A stretch of 64,000 nt of DNA from Collinsella aerofaciens. Its GTDB lineage: Bacteria; Actinomycetota; Coriobacteriia; Coriobacteriales; Coriobacteriaceae. The position numbers were made by a program, and so were the translations under genes. The stretch is taken from positions 1-64,000 of the forward strand of contig NZ_JAQLDQ010000010.1 of assembly GCF_028209395.1 (NCBI RefSeq), written 5' to 3'. The notes beneath the pieces were generated by a model that ran no database searches, had not been told where the DNA came from, and worked only from the letters and a program-made list of their open reading frames with translations. Of this stretch, positions 50,358 through 58,897 are shown piece by piece (positions within the stretch are counted from its first letter, which is position 1; every line of letters starts with the position of its first letter).

Positions 50358-50504
50358 CATCAAAGTGGGATGCGCTTTCCTTTTGAGCGCTGATCTGGAA
50401 ATTGCATCCCATTCTGGGCCAATATTCTGGGACACAGTTTCCGCAGCCTTCCCCATCCGGAAAACGCATCCCACAATTTGACCGAAAACTGGGGCGCGCT
50501 TTCC
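50358..50504. repeat. 62-bp-period hairpin array (second locus)
   Basis: One half unit ending at 50380, then two complete 46-nt palindromes at 50397-50442 and 50459-50504. The 16-nt linkers again give a 62-bp period. They fill most of the gap between the divergent LuxR-type and kinase genes. This is the same family as at 13315 and 61293. Confidence 0.88.
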
Positions 50505-50663
50505 GTATGCGTTGAGACGAGGGCCAAGTCAGATAGGCCACCTCGCCCCGCTACCTTCACCATGCACCCGAGCGTGTTACACTAGCAGCATCTATGCCAC
50601 CGCGAACGGCTCGGCTCCGCGCCCGCCACTCGCAAACGAACTTTAAACGCACGAGGGTTGGCC

Positions 50664-52517
50664 ATGCCGCTTTTCTCGCAACATACCGCCCGGTTCTCGC
50701 CGGACGTTCCTTTGGAGGGCACCAGCTCTCGCGAGCTGCTCAAGCGGTACCAGCCGCTCGAGACACTTGCGACCGGCGGTTTTGGCTCCATCGAGATCTG
50801 CCGCGACACGCACCTGCGCCGCCGCGTCGCCATTAAGCGCATCCCCCTTATCAACGGCGCCGGCATGCCCGCCAGCGACATCATGGATGTCCTGCGCGAG
50901 GCGCACACTGCCGCCATGCTTCAACATCCCAATATCGTGCAGGTCATCGACTTTACGCACGACACCGCCTATGCCTACTTGGTCATGGAGTATGTCGACG
51001 GTATGTCGTTGGCCGAGTTTTTGCATCGCGTGGACGGCCACTCGCTCACCTTTGACGAGGCCGCGGCCATTGCCGATGCCCTGGGCCAGGCGCTCACCTT
51101 CGCCCATAGTAATGGCGTACTCCACCTGGACATTAAGCCCGCCAACGTGCTCATCGACCACTCGGGCAATGTAAAGCTCACCGACTTTGGCATGGCGCGG
51201 CTGTCGTCCGCCGGTGGCTTTGGCGGCTCGCGCGGCGGCACCATCGGCTACATGCCGCCCGAGCAGCTCGATATCGAGACCGGCACGGTCGACGAGCGCG
51301 CCGATGTCTTTGCCCTTGCCTGCGTTATCTATGAGGGCTTGTGCGGCAGCGCTCCCTTTATGGCGGCCACGCCCGCCGACTCGCTCGACCGTATCATCGG
51401 CGGCGCCACCTATCCCAGCGAGCTGATACCACACTTTCCCCCGGGAGCCGAGAGCGCGCTCATGAGCGCGCTCTCCCCCATGCCGCAGGACCGCCCCAAC
51501 AGCATCGAGGCATTTTGCGACCAGCTCCTTGCCGGTCTGGGCAGCGTACGCGAGGGTCGTCGCAGCTTGGAGCAAATGGTTGGCGAGCTTTCGGATGACG
51601 AGCAGGAGCTCGACGATATCGAGCCGTCGTACTACGAGGACGACGCCATCGAGGTCGACCCCGCACTCGGCTGGGCGGGCACGCGCTGGATCCATGCGCG
51701 CGACTACACCATGCGCGCCATCTCGGCGCTAACGTGCGGCGCCTTTAGCTTTTTGCTGATGCAAACGGCCGGGGTCGCGGCGCTTCCCGGCCTGGTCATT
51801 GCGGCCATCGCGATCGGAGCGGCGGCTGGCCTGGCCCCCCAAATTGGCTCGGCCATCTCGGCTGTGGGCTTTTTGGTGCTCATGGCCAACGCCACCATGC
51901 AGGCGCAGGGCATCCTGTCGATGTTGCCCGTCGCGGTGATCTTTGCCGCTGCCATGTCCGGTTGGTGGATCGCCTGGGGTCGCACCGAGGCTGCCGCGAG
52001 CGCCGCACTCACCTGCGCGCTTGCGCTTGGCTGTCTGACCGGCAATACCTTCCTGGCAGCTGGGGTCGCCGCCGGCGTCGCGTCATTTTGGCTCGGCCCG
52101 GCAAGCGCCGCCGCGGCAACGGGCATGGGCGCGCTTTTTGCCCGTCTGGCCACGGTCGCGCTTTCAGCCGGAGGCGTGCTGGGGCTCGGCAACGTTGCCG
52201 CAGCGCTGGAAGACCCGCTCCTTTGGGCTGCCTTTGCGCTGGTCGCGACAACTGCCGCGGCGTCATCTGCGCTGCTCAATGCCCATGCCAAGCGTGCCGA
52301 TCAGGGCTCAAACCTTGCCGCCATCGCCGCCATCGCTGTCACCGGCATCGGCTGCGCAGCGGCATCCTGTCTTGCACACCATATGGAAATTGCCAGCCTT
52401 GCAGCCGCGGTCGCCGCCAAGGCGGCAGTTGCGGGAACCCTATCCTCTATAATCGTTGGGATATGCCTATATTTGCTCGGATACCAAAGAACCTATACGG
52501 AGAGTGATCTTTCGTGA
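50664..52517 (+). CDS. Membrane Ser/Thr protein kinase (PknA-like position)
   Basis: A 617-aa kinase. The kinase domain spans about residues 25-290: glycine loop ATGGFGSIEI, Lys in VAIKRI, catalytic loop HLDIKPANVLID, DFGMARL and YMPPEQL. The catalytic loop lacks the Arg of HRD (it is a non-RD kinase), suggesting activation without activation-loop phosphorylation. The C-terminal 270 residues form about eight small, Ala/Gly-rich hydrophobic helices in place of an extracellular sensor. It opens the fha-phosphatase-SEDS/PBP-pknB cluster, in the role of pknA. The first in-frame start is TTG 50658; ATG 50664 with GAGGG was preferred. Confidence 0.85.
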   Translation: MPLFSQHTARFSPDVPLEGTSSRELLKRYQPLETLATGGFGSIEICRDTHLRRRVAIKRIPLINGAGMPASDIMDVLREAHTAAMLQHPNIVQVIDFTHDTAYAYLVMEYVDGMSLAEFLHRVDGHSLTFDEAAAIADALGQALTFAHSNGVLHLDIKPANVLIDHSGNVKLTDFGMARLSSAGGFGGSRGGTIGYMPPEQLDIETGTVDERADVFALACVIYEGLCGSAPFMAATPADSLDRIIGGATYPSELIPHFPPGAESALMSALSPMPQDRPNSIEAFCDQLLAGLGSVREGRRSLEQMVGELSDDEQELDDIEPSYYEDDAIEVDPALGWAGTRWIHARDYTMRAISALTCGAFSFLLMQTAGVAALPGLVIAAIAIGAAAGLAPQIGSAISAVGFLVLMANATMQAQGILSMLPVAVIFAAAMSGWWIAWGRTEAAASAALTCALALGCLTGNTFLAAGVAAGVASFWLGPASAAAATGMGALFARLATVALSAGGVLGLGNVAAALEDPLLWAAFALVATTAAASSALLNAHAKRADQGSNLAAIAAIAVTGIGCAAASCLAHHMEIASLAAAVAAKAAVAGTLSSIIVGICLYLLGYQRTYTESDLS

Positions 52518-53524
52518 ACTTCCTGAACATCTTCGAGGACCACGTGGCCGGCATCTTCGGTGCCACCCGTGCCCCGTTCTCCTTTAAGAAGCTTGCCAAG
52601 CAGGCCGCTCGCGACATGGAGGATCAGACTCTGGTGATCAATGGCGTCAACACGGCGCCGGCACTCTATACCATCCTGATCGCCGCCGACGACGATCCCA
52701 TGCTCGCCCCGTTCTACCCCGAGCTTTCGCGCGAGGTCCGCGAGTTTGTGAAGGCGCAGGCCGAAAAGCGCCGCTATGTCTTTGTCGGCGAGCCCCTCGT
52801 GCGCTTTATGATCGATCCGCAGCTGCGCGCCGGCAAGTTCTCGGTCTTTGCCGAGAACGTCGATGCCCCCACGCTCGGCCGCCTGTACGAAGAAGAGCGC
52901 GCCTATCAAAACGGTCTGGGCCAAAACAACTCCGCGGCAAGCCGTGCCGCCAGCGCCCCGCGCGCCGGCCAGCAGCAGTTTGCTGCCCCGCAGCCGCAGC
53001 GCCCCGCCGCCATGCCCCAGCAGCAGCCGACGCCTCGCGCCGCCGCTCCTGACCCGCTTGCCGTGGCAGATCCCTTCGCGCCTAGCGTCCCCGACCCCGC
53101 CGCTCCTATCCCGGTGCCGCAGACCGTCTCGCGCGACGCGCTTGCCGGCATGGGCGGAGCCGCCGCGACCGGTGCCGCCGTGGGCCTAGGCGCCGCAGCC
53201 GGCATCGCCTCCAACATGGCGAGCACTCGCGCCCCACAGCGCCCGCTCGCCCAGCTCGTCGACGTCGTGAGCGGCGAGAGCCATAGCATCACCTCCGCAC
53301 AGGTGACTATCGGTCGCGAGCGCTCAGTTTCCGATATTGCCCTGCGCGACCCCAACGTGTCGCGCCGCCACGCCCAGCTCACCTTTACGGGCTCGGATTG
53401 GTCGATCGAGGACCTCAATTCCACCAACGGCACGCTCGTCAACAACCGCCGCATTACGCGCTGCCCGCTGCGCAACGGCGATCTGCTGACGTTTGGCCTG
53501 AGCACCTTTGAATTTAGGGGATAG
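52514..53524 (+). CDS. fhaA: FhaA-like protein (DUF3662 and FHA domains)
   Basis: A 336-aa protein. The N-terminal DUF3662 domain (about 1-125) starts MNFLNIFEDHVAGIFG. A Pro/Ala/Gln-rich linker follows, and a C-terminal FHA domain (about 245-336) has GRERSVSDIALRD, SRRHAQL and EDLNSTNGT. In mycobacteria FhaA binds phosphorylated partners of the peptidoglycan machinery such as MviN. The start is a GTG overlapping the kinase stop (GTGA) with GGAGAG upstream. It is part of a conserved actinobacterial operon. Confidence 0.9.
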   Translation: MNFLNIFEDHVAGIFGATRAPFSFKKLAKQAARDMEDQTLVINGVNTAPALYTILIAADDDPMLAPFYPELSREVREFVKAQAEKRRYVFVGEPLVRFMIDPQLRAGKFSVFAENVDAPTLGRLYEEERAYQNGLGQNNSAASRAASAPRAGQQQFAAPQPQRPAAMPQQQPTPRAAAPDPLAVADPFAPSVPDPAAPIPVPQTVSRDALAGMGGAAATGAAVGLGAAAGIASNMASTRAPQRPLAQLVDVVSGESHSITSAQVTIGRERSVSDIALRDPNVSRRHAQLTFTGSDWSIEDLNSTNGTLVNNRRITRCPLRNGDLLTFGLSTFEFRG

Positions 53525-53530
53525 TCTCTT

Positions 53531-53947
53531 ATGAACATCGATATCGTCCTTTTTGCAGGCCGCATCGTCCTGGTCGCCCTGCTCTATATCTTCCTGTTCG
53601 CCGTCATGAAGACCGGCGTGGGACTTGTGCGCGGGCAGCGTCGCGACTCGGCTATCTGGACGATCGATGTGGACAAGGGTCCGCGCGGTATCCGCGGCAT
53701 CCACGTAGACATGCTCGGCCCCGTCATCGTCGGTCGCTCGCCATCTTCGGACATCTGCATCAACGAACCGTTCGTCTCGGCCTCGCATGCGCGCTTTTCG
53801 CTGCAGGGCCCGGCGCTCATCATCGAAGACCTCAACTCGCTTAACGGCACGCTCGTCAACGGCCGCCAGCTTGTGGAGCCCGCAACGCTGCGCGAGGGCG
53901 ACGAAGTCCAGATTGGCGACGTGGTCATGAAGGTGAACCGTCGATGA
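53531..53947 (+). CDS. fhaB: FhaB/FipA-like membrane FHA protein
   Basis: A 138-aa protein with one N-terminal transmembrane helix (about residues 5-30) and a C-terminal FHA domain (GRSPSSDICI, SASHARF, EDLNSLNGT). The layout and position between fhaA and the PP2C phosphatase are those of FhaB, which links kinase signalling to division and cell-wall synthesis. It ends with an ATGA overlap into the phosphatase gene. Confidence 0.9.
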   Translation: MNIDIVLFAGRIVLVALLYIFLFAVMKTGVGLVRGQRRDSAIWTIDVDKGPRGIRGIHVDMLGPVIVGRSPSSDICINEPFVSASHARFSLQGPALIIEDLNSLNGTLVNGRQLVEPATLREGDEVQIGDVVMKVNRR

Positions 53948-55878
53948 TCGACGAGGAGAACAAGTCCGCAACCATGACCGAGGCACCGGCTGCCGCCGTA
54001 GCTGCACCGGCCCACGCCGCTCCGGCGGACTCCACACCCGTGGAGCCCGAGGACACCGTGTTCTCCCTGCCTCTTTCGCATGTAACGCATGATATTTCGG
54101 ATCTCGCCGATAACGAGGGCGAAGAGGATGCCGTAGCGGCGCCCATCGGCGCACATGCTGCGGAACAGCCCACAGCGCCCGAAGCAACCCCGGCGCCGGC
54201 TCACTTTGCAGAGCCCGTCGCCGCGGCAATCAACGAGAGCGCTGCGGTGTTTGCGGCACCCGAACCCGCCGCGCCGGCGTTTCCCATAGCCCCGGCATCC
54301 GAGGTTGCGCCCGCGTCTACGCCGGCGCCCGAGGCGGGGCCATCCCCCGAGGACGGCCCTGCACCCAAGGCCCCGCAGCCTGCGCCCGCAAGCGAGTCCG
54401 ATGCCGTGGCCGAGCCCGCCGCCCAGTCGCAAAGCACACCCGCGCCGTCGCACTTTGCGACGCCCGAGCCTATAGACGTCAGCCCGCAAGACGACGAGTC
54501 GATCGCCTGCGCGTCCGAAGAGCCCGGCTCCCCGGACACCGGCGATTCCGAATCAAACGCCGAGACCGACACCGTCTCTCCCGGTGACACAGCCGAGATC
54601 GACGTTGCCGCCGTTGAGGCCAAGCTCAAAGACCCCGGCTCGACCATGAGCTTTGAGCCCCTGACCGAGGAGCGCATCGAGACCGACTCGACCTATGATG
54701 CCGGCACCACCACGCAACTCATGTGGGGCGCCCGCTCTGACGTTGGCTGCGTACGCCCGCACAATGAGGATTCCTACCTGGTGCAGTCGCCGCTCTTTTG
54801 CGTATGCGACGGCATGGGCGGTCACGCCGCCGGCGAGGTAGCCTCTTCCATCGCCGTCGAGACTATTGCCAAGACGGCCCCGCAGTCCGCCGACGCAGCA
54901 CGCCTGGCCGCAGCCGTCGAGGCAGCCAACGCCGCCGTAATCGAGGCCGCCTTGAATGGCCTGGGCAAGCCCGGCATGGGCTGCACAGCCACTTGCGCCT
55001 ATATCGAAAACGACACGCTCGCCATCGCCCACGTGGGTGACTCTCGCGCCTACCTGCTCCACGAGGGCACGCTCATCCGCGTGACCCGCGACCACTCCTA
55101 CGTGGAGGAGCTCGTGGACGCCGGCGAGATTACGGCAGACGAGGCTCGCGTCCACCCCAACCGCTCGGTCATCACCCGTGCGCTGGGCTCGGACCCCGCC
55201 ATGTATGCCGATCACTTCACCCTGCATATCGAGGAAGGCGACCGCCTGATCCTGTGCTCCGACGGCCTTTCGAGCATGATTCCCGATAGCGATATCGAGA
55301 ACATCGCCACGCAGTCCTCAACCGCGCAAATCTGTGTCGACAACCTAGTGGACGCGGCGCTTGCCGCCGGCGGCCACGACAACGTGACCGTAGTAGTCGT
55401 TGACCTGGTTGACGATGGCGTTATGCGCGAAGCGCAACGCGTGCGTCGCCGCAACATTACTATCGCCGCCATCCTGGCCCTCGTCTTTGTGCTGGCAGCT
55501 GGCATCTGGGCCTACACGGGTGTCACCGGCTCGTACTACCTGGGTACCTACCAGGGCAATGTCGCCGTCTGGCGCGGCCTGCCCGGCAAGCCGCTCGGAC
55601 TCAAGCTCCACTGGCTCGAGAGCGAAACCAGTATTAAGCTGTCCGACCTGCCCGAAGACACGCAAAACCGCCTCAAGGCGGGCATTCCGCAAACAAGTGT
55701 CGACGATGCGCAGGACACGATATCCAAGTACCGCCACCAGATCGACGAGGAACAGACCCGCCAGGTGATCGACGCGCAAACGATTCGCGACAACACCGAT
55801 CAGGGATCGACCTCCGAATCAGATTCCGAGAAAACCGCCGAACAGTCCGCCGAGGCCGAAGCCTCCGAAAAGAACTAG
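53944..55878 (+). CDS. PP2C-family Ser/Thr phosphatase with long N-terminal extension
   Basis: A 644-aa protein. Residues 1-255 are Ala/Pro/Glu-rich and probably disordered. The PP2C catalytic domain (about 256-490) follows with metal-site motifs: SDVGCVRPHNEDSY, CDGMGGHAAGE, HVGDSRAYL, and GGHDNVTVVVV at the end. One transmembrane helix lies at about 500-520 and a short extracellular tail of about 120 residues ends the protein. It corresponds to PstP, which reverses PknA/PknB phosphorylation. The extension is unusual because known PstP proteins begin directly with the catalytic domain. Confidence 0.9.
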   Translation: MIDEENKSATMTEAPAAAVAAPAHAAPADSTPVEPEDTVFSLPLSHVTHDISDLADNEGEEDAVAAPIGAHAAEQPTAPEATPAPAHFAEPVAAAINESAAVFAAPEPAAPAFPIAPASEVAPASTPAPEAGPSPEDGPAPKAPQPAPASESDAVAEPAAQSQSTPAPSHFATPEPIDVSPQDDESIACASEEPGSPDTGDSESNAETDTVSPGDTAEIDVAAVEAKLKDPGSTMSFEPLTEERIETDSTYDAGTTTQLMWGARSDVGCVRPHNEDSYLVQSPLFCVCDGMGGHAAGEVASSIAVETIAKTAPQSADAARLAAAVEAANAAVIEAALNGLGKPGMGCTATCAYIENDTLAIAHVGDSRAYLLHEGTLIRVTRDHSYVEELVDAGEITADEARVHPNRSVITRALGSDPAMYADHFTLHIEEGDRLILCSDGLSSMIPDSDIENIATQSSTAQICVDNLVDAALAAGGHDNVTVVVVDLVDDGVMREAQRVRRRNITIAAILALVFVLAAGIWAYTGVTGSYYLGTYQGNVAVWRGLPGKPLGLKLHWLESETSIKLSDLPEDTQNRLKAGIPQTSVDDAQDTISKYRHQIDEEQTRQVIDAQTIRDNTDQGSTSESDSEKTAEQSAEAEASEKN

Positions 55879-55894
55879 AAAGGGAGTGCCGCTT

Positions 55895-58765
55895 ATGAGT
55901 CGCCGCAACACCGAACTGCTCTTGCTCATCGCCTCGGCGTTCCCCGTCATCCTGCTGTATGCGATGTACGTGCTCACCGCGGGCGCCGCCATCTCCTTTG
56001 AGACGCTCGCCGTGCCGATCGGCCTCTTTGCCGCCTTCGCCGCGGCACATATCGCCGTGCGCATCTTGGCGCCCGGCGCCGACCCCGCCATCCTACCCAT
56101 CGTATTTATACTTTCGGGCATCGGCATCACGTTCGTGACGCGTCTCGCCCCCGCTCTCGCCATCTCACAGCTCATCATCCTGTTTGTCTCGGTGGCGCTC
56201 ATGGTGGGAACGCTTGCACTGGTCAAAAACCTCGACGTGGTCATGCGCTACAAGTACACCTTTGGCATTATCGGCATCATTCTGCTGATGCTGCCTATCT
56301 TTATCGGCACCACGATCTCGGGCTCCAAGCTGTGGATTCGCATCGCAGGCTTTACCATCCAGCCCGGCGAGTTCGCCAAGGTCTTTATCGTGCTGTTCCT
56401 GGCCGGGTACCTGGCCGAGAACCGCGAGCTGCTCTCCATCTCCAACCGCAAGATCTTGGGCTTTAAGATCCCTCGCCTGCGACTGCTGCTGCCGTTGTTT
56501 GCCGTGTGGGGTGTGTGCCTGCTCGTCGTCGTCTTCGAACGCGACCTGGGTTCTGCCGTGCTGTTCTACACCATCTTCTTGCTGATGCTCTACGTTGCCA
56601 CGGGGCGCTTTTCGTATGTCGTTATCGGCCTTGCGCTCTTAGCCGTCGGAGCCGTGGGCGCCTACAAGTTCCTGTCTCACGTTCAGGTGCGTTTCCAGGT
56701 TTGGGTCGATCCGTTTAAGGACGCCCAGGGCCAGGGCTACCAGATCGTCCAGTCGCTCTTCTCGCTTGCCGATGGCGGTCTGGTCGGTGTTGGCATCGGC
56801 AACGGCATGGCCAACAACATCCCTGTCGTCGAGTCCGACTTTATCTTCTCGGCTATCGGCGAGGAGATGGGCCTTTTGGGCGGCGGCGCCGTGCTCATCC
56901 TGTTTATGCTCTTTGCCGTGCGTGGCCTCACCACGGCTGCCCGCGCTAAATCCGACCTCGCCGCCTTTAGCGCCACGGGCCTTACGGCCGCCATCAGCTT
57001 CCAGGCCTTCTTGATCGTGGGCGGCGTTACCCGCCTGATCCCGCTGACCGGCGTCACCCTGCCCTTTATGAGCCAGGGCGGTTCCTCGCTGCTGGCAAGC
57101 TTTATCATCGTCGCGCTCCTGCTGCGCGCCGGTGACGAAGCGACCGGACGCGAGGCCGAGCTTACCGGCACCGGCACCATGACCGCCATCACCGATGATC
57201 AGGTCGCATCCGCCGCCGCCCCGACGGGCACGCGCTTTGCCACCTCGTCTTCCTACGGCAGCGGCAGCCATTCCGTCGGCTCGCGCATGCGCCGTCGCCT
57301 GCTCGACACGCCTGAATCCGGTGTGCTCGGCCGCGTTGCGCTCGCCAACCGTCTAACCCGTGCGGTGCTCGCCTTTACGGCGCTGTTCGCCATCCTTATC
57401 GGCAACCTCACCTATGTCCAGGTCATCAAGGCCAAGGACTATCAGGATATGCCGACCAACAACCACACTATCGCCCGCTCCAAGTACATCCAGCGCGGTT
57501 CCATCATCACGTCCGACGGCGTGACGCTGGCCGAGTCGCTGCAGCAGGAGGACGGCACCTACGTACGCTCCTACCCCAACGGCAACCTGGCAGCGCACGT
57601 GGTTGGCTACGTGAGCCAGCAGTATGGCACCACCGCCATCGAGAGTGTCATGAACGACACGCTCACCGGCTCTAAGGATTACTCCAGCTGGAACAACGCC
57701 ATCGCGTCGCTCGCGGGCCAGACCCAGCCGGGCAACACCGCCAAGCTCACCATCGACTCGCGTATCCAGACGGCGGCCGAGCAGGCGCTCAAGGGCTTTA
57801 AGGGCGCTGTAGTGGTCATCGACCCGCGTACCGGTGCGGTGCTCGCATGCGCCAGCTCGCCCACCTATGACAACACCAACATCGACGCCCTGCTGCAGGC
57901 GGGCGGCGGCGAGGACGGCTCCATGTACAATCGCGCCATGGACGCGCTGTACACGCCGGGCTCCACGTTTAAGGTCGTTACGCTTTCCGCGGCACTCGAG
58001 ACCGGCACCGCCAGCCTTACCAGCACCTACCAGGCGCCCGGCTCCATGGACATCGGCAACGCGCCGGTCACCAACTATGCCAACGAGAGCTACGGCACCA
58101 TCAGCCTGCAGCAGGCCTTTGCCGTGTCCTCCAACGTCGTCTTTGGCCAGGTGGCAAACGAAGTTGGCGCAAACACGCTCGTACAGTTTGCCAACGCCTT
58201 TGGCTACGGCCAAAAGCTCGGCCAGGACCTGACCTCCGCGGCCTCCATCATGGCCGACCCGTCGCTCATGACCGAGTGGGAGACCGCCTGGGCCGGCGCC
58301 GGCCAGCCTGTCGGCATGGACCACACGCCCGGCCCGCAGACCACCGTCATGCAAAACGCCGTGATTGCCGCCGCCATCGCTAACAGCGGCGTGGTCATGG
58401 ACCCGTACTTTGTAGCCCAGGTACTCGCCCCGGACGGAACCGTGGTCAAGACCACGCAGTCCCGCTCGCTGGGTCAGGCCGTCAGCTCCGCCACGGCCGA
58501 CCAGGTCAAGCAGGCCATGCTTGCCGTCGTCCAGTCCGGCACCGGCACCGATGCCCAGATCCCCGGCGTCAAGGTCGCCGGCAAGACCGGCTCGGCCGAG
58601 ACCGGCGGCACCAACGTCAACTCGATGTTCGTTGGCTTTGCACCTTACGATTCACCCACGGTCGCCATCTCGGTGGCCTTGGAGGATTTCGACAAGCATG
58701 ACGTCGAGGCCGCCAAGATCGCCGGTATCGTCCTGACCGCGGCGCTTGCCGCACAGGGAGCGTGA
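55895..58765 (+). CDS. SEDS glycosyltransferase-class B PBP fusion (RodA/FtsW-PBP2)
   Basis: A 956-aa bifunctional peptidoglycan polymerase. Residues 1-about 410 form a SEDS domain with about ten membrane helices; IQPGEFAKV and VESDFIFSAIGEEMG are SEDS signatures. A cytoplasmic linker (about 415-470), a further transmembrane helix (about 483-503) and a dimer/pedestal region follow. The transpeptidase domain has the catalytic SXXK at Ser690 (PGSTFK), SSN at 745-747 and KTGSAE at Lys897. The two activities are usually made from adjacent genes rodA and pbpA. Here they are one continuous frame in the same operon position. GGGAG lies 8 nt before ATG 55895. Confidence 0.93.
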   Translation: MSRRNTELLLLIASAFPVILLYAMYVLTAGAAISFETLAVPIGLFAAFAAAHIAVRILAPGADPAILPIVFILSGIGITFVTRLAPALAISQLIILFVSVALMVGTLALVKNLDVVMRYKYTFGIIGIILLMLPIFIGTTISGSKLWIRIAGFTIQPGEFAKVFIVLFLAGYLAENRELLSISNRKILGFKIPRLRLLLPLFAVWGVCLLVVVFERDLGSAVLFYTIFLLMLYVATGRFSYVVIGLALLAVGAVGAYKFLSHVQVRFQVWVDPFKDAQGQGYQIVQSLFSLADGGLVGVGIGNGMANNIPVVESDFIFSAIGEEMGLLGGGAVLILFMLFAVRGLTTAARAKSDLAAFSATGLTAAISFQAFLIVGGVTRLIPLTGVTLPFMSQGGSSLLASFIIVALLLRAGDEATGREAELTGTGTMTAITDDQVASAAAPTGTRFATSSSYGSGSHSVGSRMRRRLLDTPESGVLGRVALANRLTRAVLAFTALFAILIGNLTYVQVIKAKDYQDMPTNNHTIARSKYIQRGSIITSDGVTLAESLQQEDGTYVRSYPNGNLAAHVVGYVSQQYGTTAIESVMNDTLTGSKDYSSWNNAIASLAGQTQPGNTAKLTIDSRIQTAAEQALKGFKGAVVVIDPRTGAVLACASSPTYDNTNIDALLQAGGGEDGSMYNRAMDALYTPGSTFKVVTLSAALETGTASLTSTYQAPGSMDIGNAPVTNYANESYGTISLQQAFAVSSNVVFGQVANEVGANTLVQFANAFGYGQKLGQDLTSAASIMADPSLMTEWETAWAGAGQPVGMDHTPGPQTTVMQNAVIAAAIANSGVVMDPYFVAQVLAPDGTVVKTTQSRSLGQAVSSATADQVKQAMLAVVQSGTGTDAQIPGVKVAGKTGSAETGGTNVNSMFVGFAPYDSPTVAISVALEDFDKHDVEAAKIAGIVLTAALAAQGA

Positions 58766-58897
58766 TGCCCATGATCGAATCGGACACCCGAGGCGCGCCG
58801 CGGCCGAAGAGTTAGCGGCAACGCGCCACACGGCCCCAGCGGCCACATCGTAGGTACTACACACATCGTTGAGCGAATAGTTATGTTAGGAGCAGGA

